Shown here piece after piece: positions 7,578 through 17,038 of a stretch of 64,000 nt of DNA. Each line of letters opens with the position of its first letter. Position 1 is the stretch's first letter. The notes under the pieces are model-generated. The model did no database searches, had not been told where the DNA came from, and worked only from the letters and a program-made list of their open reading frames with translations. The stretch is from the NCBI GenBank assembly GCA_947474365.1, contig CANJIU010000001.1, positions 1 to 64,000 on the forward strand. Reading direction: 5' to 3'. The translations under genes were made by a program, and so were the position numbers. The DNA comes from Opitutia bacterium (lineage in GTDB: Bacteria > Verrucomicrobiota > Verrucomicrobiia > Opitutales > Opitutaceae).

Positions 7578-8981
7578 TTACACCCGATCCGGGATAACGA
7601 ATGGCGCACGCTGCCGCCCCCGGAGGATGAGGTTGGCTTTCGCCACGGTGTCGCCGCGGCCGATGAACTGCTCCCGCCCGGTGTCCACCTCCAGCCACGG
7701 CCCGACGACGACCTCGGCCTTGGCGAAGTCCACGCTATTTGCCTCCAAGTGGCTGCGGAACCGGTCGAACGCCTCCATTGCGTCCGGGCCGCGGTCTTTG
7801 ACGGCGTCGCGCGCCGCCGCGATGGGGTGCCCGGTGCCGACTCGGTAGGAGGCGTTCGCCAGGTGAACGAGGGCTGTGGACAGGTGTCCCTCCAGCACAT
7901 CCGCCCGCAAATCCGCGACCTTGCGGCTGCGGACGGCGGAGAGGAAATTGAACATGTGCCCCTTGTGGGCCGGGAATCCGCCGGTGTCGCCGGGCTTGCC
8001 GGGCGGGGTCGGCGGCTTGGTTTCACCTTGCTCGCACAGGAGTTTTGACTTGATCGGCTTGGGCCCTTGGGCGGATGGCAGGTTCCACACCTCGAGCACG
8101 ACCAACGGGCCGGGCTCATATTGGAAGAGGCAGACTTGGGTGTTCGGGGTTTCTCCATCGTCGTCAAACAGGTAGCGTCCGCCGAAGCTCATCACGCGCT
8201 TCGGAAGTGTATTCTGGCCGAGGGCAACCCGGAGTTCGTCGAGCTGGTAGATGCCGTTATTCCCCAACTCCCCGGTCCCGGTGGCCCAGGCCCAGTGCCA
8301 CTCGTAGTGCAGATCCTTGCGGCGGAGAGGATCCTTTGGGGCGGGGCCGCACCACAGGTCGTAGTCAACCGATGCCGGGATTGGCTGCGGGCCGGCGGTC
8401 TTGCCGATGCTCTTGCGGCCCCGGCTCAGGTGGGTGAGGGCGGCTCGGATTTTCCCCAAGCCTTCCATCTCGAGCCGCATCGCGCCGGTCTTGGTGCCGT
8501 GGTTGTGGTTGCCGTATTGCACGATCCGGTCGTATTTGCGGGCGGCCTCGACCATCTTCCGCCCTTCCCACAAGTTGTGCGAGATCGGCTTTTCGACATA
8601 CACGTCCTTGCCGGCCTGACACGCCCACACGGTGACCAGTGCGTGCCAGTGGTCGGGGGTGGCCGTGACGATGGCGTCAACGTCCTTGTTTTCCAGCAGC
8701 CGGCGGATGTCGGTGTATGCGGCCACGGGCTGATTGCGGTCGGTGAATGTCTTCACCCCGCGGTCGAGCACGTTCTGATCGGCGTCGCACAGGGCCACGA
8801 CGCGCACACCGGACAGTTCGCGCAAACTGCGGAGATGCACGTTGCCCTGGGCGTGGAAGCCGACGACGGCCACTCGCAGATCGCCGTTCGCCCCTTGCGG
8901 ACGGGCGTGGGGGGCGAAGGCGAGCGTCGCTCCGGCAGCGGCGGAGGTTTTGAGAAAGCTGCGGCGTGTGATTTGATTCAT
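7578..8981 (-). CDS. Tat-exported Gfo/Idh/MocA-family oxidoreductase
   Basis: 467 residues. A twin-arginine signal (TRRSFLKTSAAAG, RR at 6-7) precedes the Rossmann fold starting at LRVAVVGFHAQGN (35-47). The catalytic EKP motif is at 130-132 (VYVEKPISHN) and the C-terminal alpha/beta domain follows. Tat export implies folding with NAD(P) in the cytoplasm before secretion, as for glucose-fructose oxidoreductase and GH109. The likely role is oxidation or isomerisation of a glycoside hydroxyl outside the cytoplasm. The substrate is unknown. It is co-oriented with esterases on both sides. Confidence 0.9.
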   Translation of the reverse strand: MNQITRRSFLKTSAAAGATLAFAPHARPQGANGDLRVAVVGFHAQGNVHLRSLRELSGVRVVALCDADQNVLDRGVKTFTDRNQPVAAYTDIRRLLENKDVDAIVTATPDHWHALVTVWACQAGKDVYVEKPISHNLWEGRKMVEAARKYDRIVQYGNHNHGTKTGAMRLEMEGLGKIRAALTHLSRGRKSIGKTAGPQPIPASVDYDLWCGPAPKDPLRRKDLHYEWHWAWATGTGELGNNGIYQLDELRVALGQNTLPKRVMSFGGRYLFDDDGETPNTQVCLFQYEPGPLVVLEVWNLPSAQGPKPIKSKLLCEQGETKPPTPPGKPGDTGGFPAHKGHMFNFLSAVRSRKVADLRADVLEGHLSTALVHLANASYRVGTGHPIAAARDAVKDRGPDAMEAFDRFRSHLEANSVDFAKAEVVVGPWLEVDTGREQFIGRGDTVAKANLILRGRQRAPFVIPDRV

Positions 8982-9021
8982 GGGAGGTCTTTCGTTTGTG
9001 GTTGCGTTCGGGTTGCAGAGA

Positions 9022-10059
9022 TCAGCGTTTGCGTTTCGCCTGCGCGATCAGGTCGGAGATGGAGACGGCCGCTCCGTCCTTGGCTTTGGACGCGTCGGCC
9101 GCACTCATGAAGGCGTAAATTTCGATCGTCTCCTCGGCCGAAACTGGCGGCGTGCCGGTCTTGAAGAATCTTACGACTCCCTCAATCAGCCCGGTGGAGC
9201 CGGACGACTGGCCGGTCGACGATCCTTTGGTGCCGAAGATGACCACGGGCGCTGCGGGCTTGCCGGTGCGAAGATCGCGAAAGGTGCCGATCCGTCCGTC
9301 CTTCCACACCCCGATAACGAGGTCCGTGCCGCCCGCCTTGATCCGTCGGACTTGCTCGCAGCCCGGCCCCATGACGGTGAACAGACCTTCGACCGGATGG
9401 ATGCCGTAGAGGTAGAGGTCGGGGTGGTGCTCGGCCCACGAGCTGGACCCGAACACGTCACAACCGACGACTTTGCCGAGGGCCTCGTCAGTCTGCGCCC
9501 CGGCGACCCCTTTGCCGTAACGCAACGCCGAGCTGGACCAGATGGGGACGTTCTTTTCCTTCGCCAGCCGGAAAATCTCGACGACGTCCTCCAAGCTGGC
9601 CGCCACCGGCTTGTCCACAAAGAGGGGCTTGCCGGCGGCGATCACCGGCCTCGCCTGCGCGAGATGCGGCCGCCCGTCCACGCTCTCGAGCAGCACTCCG
9701 TCCACCTTCTGGCACAGCTCCTCGATGCTCGCGACCATCTCGACCCCGTGCTTGTCGCGCAGATCGGCGGTGAACTTGCCTATGCGGTCGGCTGACGCCT
9801 TGAAGTCCGGTGAACCGCCGGGGAATGCGGCCACCACCTTGCAGCCAGTGTTGTTCTTGAGGTTGTTGATATGGCTGGTGAAGGCGATGACGTGAGTCGT
9901 GTCCAAGCCGATTATGCCAAGCCGAAAAATCTTTTCCTGCGCTTGGGCGAAGGCCGGGAGGTTGAGGCCGATGCCGAGCAGCAGGGCGCACGAGAGTTGA
10001 ATGGCGGCGCGGGCCCGGCCGGCAGGTTTACAGTGTGAATCGTTCTTCGGGTTTTTCAT
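9022..10059 (-). CDS. Exported Gfo/Idh/MocA-family oxidoreductase (LGIIGLDTTH type)
   Basis: 345 residues with a Sec-type signal (hydrophobic about 20-38, cut after FAQAQ). The Rossmann motif is FRLGIIGLDTTHV (45-57), and the usual EKP is DKP at 149-151 in LFVDKPVAAS. The protein is clearly paralogous to the gene at 18514-19521: both share DTxH after the glycine loop, LLESVDGR and FxDKP/IDKP. The C-terminus AFMSAADASKAKDGAAVS resembles that of sugar oxidoreductases from the same group. Substrate unknown. Confidence 0.87.
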   Translation of the reverse strand: MKNPKNDSHCKPAGRARAAIQLSCALLLGIGLNLPAFAQAQEKIFRLGIIGLDTTHVIAFTSHINNLKNNTGCKVVAAFPGGSPDFKASADRIGKFTADLRDKHGVEMVASIEELCQKVDGVLLESVDGRPHLAQARPVIAAGKPLFVDKPVAASLEDVVEIFRLAKEKNVPIWSSSALRYGKGVAGAQTDEALGKVVGCDVFGSSSWAEHHPDLYLYGIHPVEGLFTVMGPGCEQVRRIKAGGTDLVIGVWKDGRIGTFRDLRTGKPAAPVVIFGTKGSSTGQSSGSTGLIEGVVRFFKTGTPPVSAEETIEIYAFMSAADASKAKDGAAVSISDLIAQAKRKR

Positions 10060-10118
10060 GGGTGTGTGGCTCCGATGGTTAGTTGTGATGTGATGGGGTG
10101 CGGGATGCGTTGGGTGAG

Positions 10119-12560
10119 TTAGTTCCTGGTCGTTTCGGACAGGATGCGTTCGTAAATCGATTTGGCTTCATCATACGCCTGTTTCGCGGTGGCACGTTCG
10201 GCACTGCGAATGCCCCTGCCCTTCTGGCTCCAGCATTGGTCGACCGCCTTGATGCACCATTCGGCGCTCCGCTTGCTGGCGCGCACCGGCTTGTCGCCCA
10301 CGGTCACCCACACGGGATTGGTGTGGACGCTCGGCAGGATGCGCACCGCGACCCAGGAGGACTCCTTGGTTTCCAGCGGGACGTTGAGCGTGCTGAATGA
10401 ACCGTCGGCTTCGATTTCCTTCCGCCAAGCGACTTCGCCATTGACGATCACTTCCACTGGCACCCGGCGGGTCTCGCCGATGCGGCAGCGCTCGATGTGC
10501 CAATAGGGCTTCTGATCCAGCCGCGAATTGCGGATGCGCCGAGTTTCATCGGTCTGTTCCTTTTGGAGCCTCGCAGCGACATCGAACGTGGCGTTGACCT
10601 TGCCGGGTTGCTTCAGCGCCAGCGTGCTGATCTTGCTCTCGCTCCCCGGTTCGCCCACGGCCACCTCGTTCACCTTGAAGTCCAAGACATGGCTCAATCC
10701 ATCGCCGCAGTAGCTGCGGCCGAGCTTGAGGCCCTCGGCCCAGCCGTCGAAGTCCAGCGGCTTGTCGGTCGGCATCTTGACGTAGATGCGCCCCAGACCG
10801 ACTTTGTCGCCGTAGATGCAGGGGAAATCCGTTTCGCCGGAGATGCGGGACGTCATCCCGCAGTTGAGCGTGTGATACCAGATGTTCAGCTCCCAGATCG
10901 CAGGCGTATCGACGGCGGATATGAAGTCGCACACGCCATGCGCCGCGGCGACGATGTATTCGTTGGCCCCGATGCCATCGAACGGGGGCATCTCGTAGTC
11001 GGGGAGTTTGTCGGCCGCTTTGCCGGGGCCGGTGCCACGATCGGCGTTGCCGACAGGCGCCAGCCGTTCGCCGCGAGGTCCATAGTCGGGAAGTCTCAAA
11101 CCCCAGCCGGAGTGACTGTATCCCACGACGCCGCCTTGCTCCTGCCCCCACTTGAGCACCGGCAGCGTCCAGCTCGGCCATTCCTCGATCCGCGTCGTGC
11201 CGGGGTAATCATCCTCCTTGAGCCGCAGCAGGCACAGATGCCCACCATGCGAGGACGGGAATCCGCTGACCTCGACATCATACCGCATCAGGTAGTCCTT
11301 TTTCGACAAGGCCGAGGTCTTGCCTTCAAAATTCTGCTTTTGAAAATACCAAGAAGGCCCCCAACTCAGCACACAGCCGACGTTCAAATCCTCGCCGATA
11401 AAATGACGCAGCATGTCGGCGGGGCTGACTCCTTCCGTCGGGCTGTCGTAGTGCGCGCAGCCGGCGGCGTGAACATGATGATCGCCCGAAAACCATCCGC
11501 GCGTCTTCGGCTCGATCCAGCGGGTCAATTGAAACGTCTGCTGATGGCGGGCCTGGTTGTCGGGGACGCTGAAGCGATGCGTCTCGACAACGTATTCCGG
11601 GCCGCGCGAAACAACCGCGGTAAAATCGCCGGGCGGGAGCTGAAGGGATTCGCCGTCGGCACGGTAAACCTGGTTGTGGAAAAAGAAGTCGGGCGCCAGA
11701 CGGCGCGCCGGATTGGGATACACGCGCCCCCAGCGATCGCGCACCACGAGCGCAGCCGTGGTGGGCTTCCCGTCGTGATCGCGAATGCCAAGCATGACGT
11801 CCACCGCCGGCGCCGATTCAAAGAGTATCGGCAGCTCGCTGCGGAACCCCAAATCCTGCGTCCCCTGCCCGACATGGAACTCAAGTGTCGCCTCGCGCCG
11901 GCCCTTGTCGCGGCTGAAGAGTTGCACGATGCGATACTCCACTTCCAGGCCGGACAGATTCTGATTCAACGGCTGCCGGCCATAAACCTCGATGCTCAGA
12001 AAGCTCTGCGCGGATTCGTCCGGAGTGACGAGATTTCCGAGCAACTGTGGCCTAGGAGCTGCCGTGCCTTTCTTATAGGTTCGACCAGCTTGGGGACTGT
12101 CGACCACGAGTGGAGGCGTGATGCGGGCGGCATTGTTCACTTTCAGCAGGACCGTCGTCCAACCCTGCTGGATCAATTTTTTGGGCGCGCGCCCTTCGAT
12201 TACGGACACGCGGCTCTCCGCGTTGATGGTGACCTGCGCGAGGCAGAGCGGATCAAGCACGCCCTGAATGGCCTCCACCGATTCGCGATCTTCCTTCAGC
12301 TCCATCGCCGCCTTGAGTTTGGCGACGTCAGTCTCCGCCAACGGAGCGCCCACGTATTGCAGCGCCTCGATCAGTCGTTTCGTCGCCGCCACCAGCGGCT
12401 GTTTCTCGACGCCATGAATGGTCTCTAACCCGGCCGTCGTCACCGGGACTTTGCTCGCGTGCGCCCCCGTGTGAGAATCCACTTTCTTTTGGGCGAAGTC
12501 CTGGGCTTCGGAAAACGAGCAGAGGCCGAAACAGGTAAGAGCGAGAAGCAGTTTTTTCAT
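10119..12560 (-). CDS. Exported CehA/McbA-type PHP metallohydrolase
   Basis: 813 residues from the ATG at 12560, which gives a clean signal peptide (MKKLLLALTCFGLCSFSEAQ). Upstream in-frame codons are antisense-like and are not part of the gene. An N-terminal beta-rich region (about 100-345) precedes a PHP-type metallohydrolase domain starting at WFSGDHHVHAAGCAH (356-370), with a second ligand region GYSHSGWGL. This family includes carbaryl hydrolase CehA, but most members act on unknown phosphoester or ester substrates. The signal peptide and leader are a near-copy of those of the oxidoreductase at 18514-19521, so the gene seems to have acquired its 5' end by recombination. Confidence 0.82.
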   Translation of the reverse strand: MKKLLLALTCFGLCSFSEAQDFAQKKVDSHTGAHASKVPVTTAGLETIHGVEKQPLVAATKRLIEALQYVGAPLAETDVAKLKAAMELKEDRESVEAIQGVLDPLCLAQVTINAESRVSVIEGRAPKKLIQQGWTTVLLKVNNAARITPPLVVDSPQAGRTYKKGTAAPRPQLLGNLVTPDESAQSFLSIEVYGRQPLNQNLSGLEVEYRIVQLFSRDKGRREATLEFHVGQGTQDLGFRSELPILFESAPAVDVMLGIRDHDGKPTTAALVVRDRWGRVYPNPARRLAPDFFFHNQVYRADGESLQLPPGDFTAVVSRGPEYVVETHRFSVPDNQARHQQTFQLTRWIEPKTRGWFSGDHHVHAAGCAHYDSPTEGVSPADMLRHFIGEDLNVGCVLSWGPSWYFQKQNFEGKTSALSKKDYLMRYDVEVSGFPSSHGGHLCLLRLKEDDYPGTTRIEEWPSWTLPVLKWGQEQGGVVGYSHSGWGLRLPDYGPRGERLAPVGNADRGTGPGKAADKLPDYEMPPFDGIGANEYIVAAAHGVCDFISAVDTPAIWELNIWYHTLNCGMTSRISGETDFPCIYGDKVGLGRIYVKMPTDKPLDFDGWAEGLKLGRSYCGDGLSHVLDFKVNEVAVGEPGSESKISTLALKQPGKVNATFDVAARLQKEQTDETRRIRNSRLDQKPYWHIERCRIGETRRVPVEVIVNGEVAWRKEIEADGSFSTLNVPLETKESSWVAVRILPSVHTNPVWVTVGDKPVRASKRSAEWCIKAVDQCWSQKGRGIRSAERATAKQAYDEAKSIYERILSETTRN

Positions 12561-12905
12561 GGGTTGGGTTGAGGTTGGGTTTGGGCGAAGGCACTTACTT
12601 GCGGCCGAAGTGGCGGTCGGCGAAATCGAGATAGCATTTCCAGTCGAAGGGTGTGACGTCGTGGACGCCGCTGCGGATGTGGTAGCCGATTGCTCCCATC
12701 TGGGGTTGATTGACGGGAGGCATAACTTCCACGCCCAGACCTTCCGCGCCGAACAGGCGATACACCGGCTCGGCATGCAGTTCGGACAGAAACTCACCGC
12801 GCGGATCGGCCTGCAGGTCTCGCTCGGCGCTGGCCACGTAGACCGGACGCGGGGCCATCAGGGCAATCGACATGTGCTGATCAAAGGGCAGGTTGCTGGT
12901 GTGCT
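12505..12905. repeat. Copy A of a junction duplication (partner 19462-19868)
   Basis: This block contains, in minus-strand order, the end of a CE15-type esterase coding sequence, the intergenic spacer, and a signal-peptide start. It matches 19462-19868 closely: in the 60 bases beginning at 12601, 53 match the partner when aligned by eye. Similarity drops away near 12905 inside the esterase fragment and near 12505 just after the signal peptide. Boundaries are approximate. Confidence 0.8.
12595..12905 (-). pseudogene. C-terminal fragment of a CE15-type glucuronoyl esterase
   Basis: The last about 98 residues read [20 protein letters not shown] onward to the end and match the C-terminus of the intact esterase at 19556-20908 at 88 of 98 positions, counted by eye, including the catalytic His region [15 protein letters not shown]. 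The N-terminal three quarters, with the nucleophile, are missing: upstream of about 12905 the sequence becomes unrelated. It therefore cannot be an active enzyme. It is part of copy A of the junction duplication. Confidence 0.85.
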
Positions 12906-12938
12906 CGGTTTTTATCATCACAGGTTGCCTAACGCGGT

Positions 12939-15020
12939 TCAAAGTTCCTCGACGTCGAAATAGCGCAGCACACCCGGCAGGATGACCGACTGCACGTCGA
13001 GCGAGTCGTAGATTCGCGGCCGCACGAAGTCCGCGAATTTGAACCCGTGAGCCCACTCGCATCCGGCGACCCGGCGATCCAGACTGGCGGCGAGCTTGGC
13101 GTGGACGCCCATCCGGCCATGGCCGTAGAAACGCACATCGTCGGTCGCGAGTTCCGGCCATTCCGCCAGGACATCGAAGGCACGCAATGTCTCGTAGGTG
13201 CGCAGCGCAACCAAGCTGTCACCGATCCAGGTGAGGTCGTCGGCCAGCTTGTGGAACGTGCCGAATGGCCCATGCAGCGGGGGCGAGTTGATGGGATCGG
13301 GCACCAGGGGCCCAACCCCCGAGAGGTTCACCACGAACACCGCGCGGCCCTTGCCGCACTCCGCGCGCAGCCAGTCGGCATGCTGGGCGAGCGCCCGGGT
13401 GCCGTGGTCCCAAATGGCGATCGTGACCGGCTGGCTTGCCGGCCGCAGGCGCGGTCGGATCAACATACCGAGGTTCGCGAGATTTCGCTGCGGCCACCAG
13501 AAAGCGACATCGACTTCAAAATCATCAACCGCGATGGCCCGCTCGATCAGGCGGGGATTCGCATCGTTGGCCTCGCGGTCGTTGAACACCTGGGTGCGCA
13601 GCCATTGCAACGCCTGCGGCCTGCGGTCGGCCGCTGCCAGCCGTCCGCGATGGGCCTCGGCTTCCTTGAACCGTGCGGCTGTCGCCTCGAAAACGAACTC
13701 CGCTCCGGCCAACTCGCCGCGCACCTGTCCCGACTCGGTGCATCGCAGTTTTTCCTCCGGGAACGGCTCCGGATTGAACCCCGCGAGGTCGACGTCGCGC
13801 CCGAGCAGATGCTTCGCGAAGAATCGCGCGGCCGCCTTCTGCAACGCCGGCGTATAGGCGTGCGTCGAGCGGTCCTCAACCAGCTCGAGCGCATTCGCCC
13901 GGTCGAACAGGCTCCAGATCCGGCGCGAGCGCGACACCGTGCGGCGCGTGCCTTCGATCGGAAAGAAATCCGAGGTGACCGCGAGCACGCACACGGGTTT
14001 CGGCGCGATCGCGAGCAGGATGTCCTCGTGGTCGTAGCCTGCGCGGGTGAAGCCCGGCCAGATTTGTTCGGCATCCTGGGGCTGGCCCGTGCGCTGGTAG
14101 GACTCGCGGTTCGTGATGAACGTCGCGGGCGCCGCCGCCGCAATCCGCGTGTCGACGAGCATCATTAGGCTCGTCTGCGTGCCGCCGCCGGAGCTGCCAG
14201 TGACGCCGATCTTCGCCGGATCAACCTCGGGACGGGTGAGCAAGTAGTCCACTCCGCGCATCGCGTCGTGCAGAAAATAGCGGCCGAGGCTGTCGCCGAT
14301 GAATCGTGCCTGTGCACCGGCATAGTCATGATCTCTGGTGCTGGCCGGAACCGAGGCTTTCTTCGCCTCCGCTTCGTAGTAGCTGAGGCGTTCGCCCTGT
14401 CCGATCGGGTCGATGGCAAACACGATCAACCCCGCCTGCACGAGGGTCTGGCACACGTTCTGTGTCCGATGAAACAGTTTGGCGGTTTCGTTGTGCCCGC
14501 ACAGGAGCAAAACGGCCGCCGTGCGGCCGGTGCGCTGGTGCGGCAGGTAGAGGTTCGCCGTCACGTAGTGCCTCGGCCGAGACTCGAAGATCACTTTCTC
14601 GATCGTGAAGCCGCGGCCTGGCACAATGCCGGTGGCGCGGGCGTTCAATGGCGTGTCGCTGGACGGGAGCCCGCCGAGACTGGCGGCGAAGTTGCGACGG
14701 ATTTCCTCCTGCCGGCGGCGAACCGCGTCAGGCGATTGCAACGCATCGCGCGCCGCTTCGCCGGCGGCGAAGAGCCGTCGCGAGCGTTCGTAGATGTGGT
14801 CCTTGAGCTGGCTGCCGGGGTGAGCGTAGTCGAGCGTGTAGCTCTCCAACCGTTTGAAAACCGACGGTGTTGCACCCGTCGGAGTCCGGTTCGCTTCACT
14901 CGGTGAAGCGTGGCCAAACGTAAGGCTAATTTGCAGCGCGGAAAAGGCGGTGTAGCGGACGAGTAGCCAAACCGTCGCCGGCCGGTTCCGATGTGATCTT
15001 GGAGAGTTTTTGCGGTGCAT
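12939..15020 (-). CDS. Exported two-domain acetylxylan esterase-like alpha/beta hydrolase
   Basis: 693 residues. The first domain holds an intact alpha/beta-hydrolase core: [11 protein letters not shown] (172-182), DPIGQGERL (204-212) and nucleophile Ser277 in GSSGGG (275-280). The second domain (about 480-693) repeats the fold, but its elbow reads GHGRMG, so the serine is replaced by Gly and the domain is probably non-catalytic. The closest relative in the window is the Tat esterase at 25582-27711. The N-terminus is long and only weakly hydrophobic (about 15-38), so export is likely but the start is less certain. It probably acts on acetylated or methylated glycan esters. Confidence 0.8.
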   Translation of the reverse strand: MHRKNSPRSHRNRPATVWLLVRYTAFSALQISLTFGHASPSEANRTPTGATPSVFKRLESYTLDYAHPGSQLKDHIYERSRRLFAAGEAARDALQSPDAVRRRQEEIRRNFAASLGGLPSSDTPLNARATGIVPGRGFTIEKVIFESRPRHYVTANLYLPHQRTGRTAAVLLLCGHNETAKLFHRTQNVCQTLVQAGLIVFAIDPIGQGERLSYYEAEAKKASVPASTRDHDYAGAQARFIGDSLGRYFLHDAMRGVDYLLTRPEVDPAKIGVTGSSGGGTQTSLMMLVDTRIAAAAPATFITNRESYQRTGQPQDAEQIWPGFTRAGYDHEDILLAIAPKPVCVLAVTSDFFPIEGTRRTVSRSRRIWSLFDRANALELVEDRSTHAYTPALQKAAARFFAKHLLGRDVDLAGFNPEPFPEEKLRCTESGQVRGELAGAEFVFEATAARFKEAEAHRGRLAAADRRPQALQWLRTQVFNDREANDANPRLIERAIAVDDFEVDVAFWWPQRNLANLGMLIRPRLRPASQPVTIAIWDHGTRALAQHADWLRAECGKGRAVFVVNLSGVGPLVPDPINSPPLHGPFGTFHKLADDLTWIGDSLVALRTYETLRAFDVLAEWPELATDDVRFYGHGRMGVHAKLAASLDRRVAGCEWAHGFKFADFVRPRIYDSLDVQSVILPGVLRYFDVEEL

Positions 15021-15064
15021 GAGATTTCGGCTATTTCTTGCGGTGACTGGATATCAAAGCTCCG

Positions 15065-15088
15065 CACCACCGTTCGACTACGGTGCTG
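15065..15088 (-). terminator. Weak hairpin overlapping the M14 gene stop
   Basis: CACCACCGT and ACGGTGCTG pair with one mismatch around a 6-base loop. The hairpin spans the stop codon at 15078-15080. No T-tract follows on the minus strand, so it may only attenuate. Confidence 0.3.
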
Positions 15089-16241
15089 TCGCCCGTTTGC
15101 CGGGCGACCAGTTGACGGGGTTCTCGACGGCGTAGCGGAGCAGCTCGTCATACAGCAGCATCTGGAGATCGAGCAGTTGTTCGTGATTTACCTGCGGATA
15201 GGGAGGCGTGCGCAGCCCACAGGGAGTTTCGTGCACAAACGTCACGGCTCCGCAGGTGTGATGCAGGGCGCTGACCAAATTGAAATGCGGGGGCGGAAAC
15301 GTCTGGCCGTCCACCTTGGGCTCCGTTCCGGATGCGCGGTGCGGCAGACTGGCGGCGGCATAACGCTTTTGCAGCCGATCCCCGAGTTTTTTCAGGGTTT
15401 CCTTGACGGTCCAGGGAACGTAGCTCGTCTGCATGAGCTCAGGCGTTGCGGCGTGGGAGTGAAGGGAGACGATATAGTCGGGAGCCTCGTCTCGCGCCAA
15501 TCGAAGGAAAGCCCGCGTCTCCGGTGCCATGGGGTCGAACCATTCGTCGTGCATCAGGTTAATCTGGCGGTCGTTCCAATAGGCTCCCAGCGTGCCGACC
15601 TGAGGCCCTCGCATGGGATGGATCTGTTTGACGAAAGGCCAGGTTTGATTCGAGCCATCGGGACGCGTGCCCATGCCGATGCGTTCATTCACCGCATAGT
15701 CGATCCCCACCCAGGAGTCATAGGGGCTTCGCGCCCGTGCATCCGGGCTGCCGCAGGGAATAATCAACACCCGACACTTGGCCAGATTAGCTGCCAGTTC
15801 GCCCCACTCGCGACCTCGCAGATCGCGTCCCGTCTCGGCGACCTGGATCAGATTAAGCAAGCCGGCGATCCCCTCCACCTCATGCCCGTGGACCGGACCG
15901 AGCAGGAAAACGACGGGTTTTTGCGTCCCGTCCTTGCGGGCATACGAGAACGGATCGCGGCCGCCTACGGCGGAATTGTAGTTCGCGGTTCCTTTGCGGT
16001 CTTCCGCTGCACCGTAGCTGACAAGAAAGACGCTTCTCCTCCCGGGAGTTTCCACGATGACGCTGGCCGTTCCTTTCTTTAGGGCGCGGACAGCTTCGTC
16101 GACATGCTCAAGACGGGTTTTCCAAAACTGGGGCAACTCCTTCGCGGAGGCCGGCGCAGAACCGTCCTGGGCCAATCCGGAAATGGCGAGCGAGATTGAA
16201 AGCAAGGTGGCGAGCGAACCGAGCGAGGGCAGGTTTTTCAT
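15078..16241 (-). CDS. Exported M14-type zinc carboxypeptidase-like protein
   Basis: 387 residues from the ATG at 16241, which opens a typical signal peptide (about 1-24). Zinc-binding H120xxE123 lies in GPVHGHEVEG, and the third ligand is the His of SLHSHAA. CGSPDARARSPYDSWVGI and NLMHDEWFDP match substrate-binding loops of M14 peptidases. These enzymes remove C-terminal residues from peptides or act on murein peptides. In a glycan-degrading locus it may trim glycoprotein or act on amino-acyl substituents, but this is a guess. It ends 57 bases before the next gene. Confidence 0.83.
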   Translation of the reverse strand: MKNLPSLGSLATLLSISLAISGLAQDGSAPASAKELPQFWKTRLEHVDEAVRALKKGTASVIVETPGRRSVFLVSYGAAEDRKGTANYNSAVGGRDPFSYARKDGTQKPVVFLLGPVHGHEVEGIAGLLNLIQVAETGRDLRGREWGELAANLAKCRVLIIPCGSPDARARSPYDSWVGIDYAVNERIGMGTRPDGSNQTWPFVKQIHPMRGPQVGTLGAYWNDRQINLMHDEWFDPMAPETRAFLRLARDEAPDYIVSLHSHAATPELMQTSYVPWTVKETLKKLGDRLQKRYAAASLPHRASGTEPKVDGQTFPPPHFNLVSALHHTCGAVTFVHETPCGLRTPPYPQVNHEQLLDLQMLLYDELLRYAVENPVNWSPGKRATAP

Positions 16242-16289
16242 GTTGGGCGTCGAACTTCTGCGTTGGCTTGTTCTTGTGGTTTCGATGTT

Positions 16290-16330
16290 CTCAGGCCGCC
16301 GTCGATGCCGTTGATGTTGTTGTCGGGAGC
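16290..16330 (-). pseudogene. Tiny fragment resembling a collagen-binding-domain glycosidase
   Basis: Reads PDNNINGIDGG on the minus strand, like the NNISGIDGD segment of the glycosidase at 20923-22389. About 24 of 30 bases match the corresponding region at 21811-21840. It is a fragment only, with stops in the frame after it. Confidence 0.35.
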
Positions 16331-16334
16331 CGTC

Positions 16335-16425
16335 CTGCATGGGCCGCGTTCAAGTCGATCAGGTGGCCGGTCAGTTCGGCACCGAGTCTGATCTGGTTTT
16401 TCACGGCAAAGGAATGGAGACGCAT
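16335..16425 (-). pseudogene. N-terminal fragment of a fumarylacetoacetate hydrolase-family gene
   Basis: From the ATG at 16425 the frame reads MRLHSFAVKNQIRLGAELTG then HLIDLNAAHAG, the usual opening of fumarylacetoacetate hydrolase family proteins (strand, GAxL turn, DLN helix). Homology stops after about 30 residues, where a different fragment begins. The intact family has 200-300 residues with a metal-binding core that is absent here. Confidence 0.5.
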
Positions 16426-16539
16426 CTTGGGGGGCAGGGGATCGTGGCAGTTTTTCGGTCCCGCTGCTTTAGCCGTGGCGCACTAAATTGTCGCCAATTT
16501 GGCCCAAAGCCGCCCGTGGGCGAGATTACGCCCCGGTCC

Positions 16540-16749
16540 ACTCCCATCGATCTGATGCCGATTTGCTCAGCAGCACCCGATCGTGGGCGTCCTCGCCAGG
16601 ACGAGCAGTCCATTCTCCGGCGACCGCCGCGCCGACCTTGCAGCAAAGCCGCCGGTGCGCAGATTGAAACACCGCGTCCGATACGAACCGGTGTCGAGCC
16701 TTGCGGTGACGCTGCCTGCGCGCCGTAGATACACGATATGGCGCGCGCC
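16540..16749 (-). pseudogene. C-terminal domain remnant of a DUF4038/collagen-binding-type glycosidase
   Basis: The frame reads RHIVYLRRAGSVTARLDTG then SYRTRCFNLRTGGF, which follows the pattern of the collagen-binding-like C-terminal domain in the window's glycosidases (YLPDGGEVTVDVS ... VEWFNPRTAE). A stop occurs at 16567-16569, and the expected last strand (DRVLLSKS) is in another frame, so a frameshift lies near 16585. The upstream part has no recognisable catalytic domain. The region is non-functional. Confidence 0.5.
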
Positions 16750-17038
16750 GGGCTTCGGTGAGTCTGCTCGATGTGTGGATCGCAATCGCAACCAAAGCGG
16801 TGTTTTCCTGATGGAGGTCGATAAATTCGCCCTGGCTTGTTGCGGCGGGCACGGTGGACCTGCGATGATCACTCTTCGCGATGATCGAGCACGGCATCTC
16901 GTTTGAACCGCGCGCGGAACCGACGTCCCGCACTGCCACCCAATCAGTCGCCAGCCCGCCTCACGATCACTCTCGGGTTGAATCATGCGATCATCAGGGG
17001 AGTTCTGGCCGCTGAGAGACCCATCAGCACTGCGCCGC
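16750..17038. other. Decayed region without a recognisable gene
   Basis: Together with the fragments on either side, 16242-17090 is the longest stretch in the window without an intact gene. Short frames on both strands show no conserved motif that I recognise. The segment reads as eroded coding DNA, bounded on the right by a truncated PHP-type gene. Confidence 0.6.

Noticed and set aside
10497-12428. 643-codon plus-strand frame
   Set aside because: Antisense to the PHP-type metallohydrolase. Composition looks like GC-skewed shadow coding.
12561-12797. N-terminal extension of the PHP gene
   Set aside because: The extra 79 residues overlap an out-of-frame esterase fragment. The ATG at 12560 gives a proper signal peptide.
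12906-13161. Upstream part of the esterase-fragment frame as an intact gene
   Set aside because: Only the last about 98 residues are homologous to the CE15-type esterase, and the upstream residues are low-complexity and unrelated.
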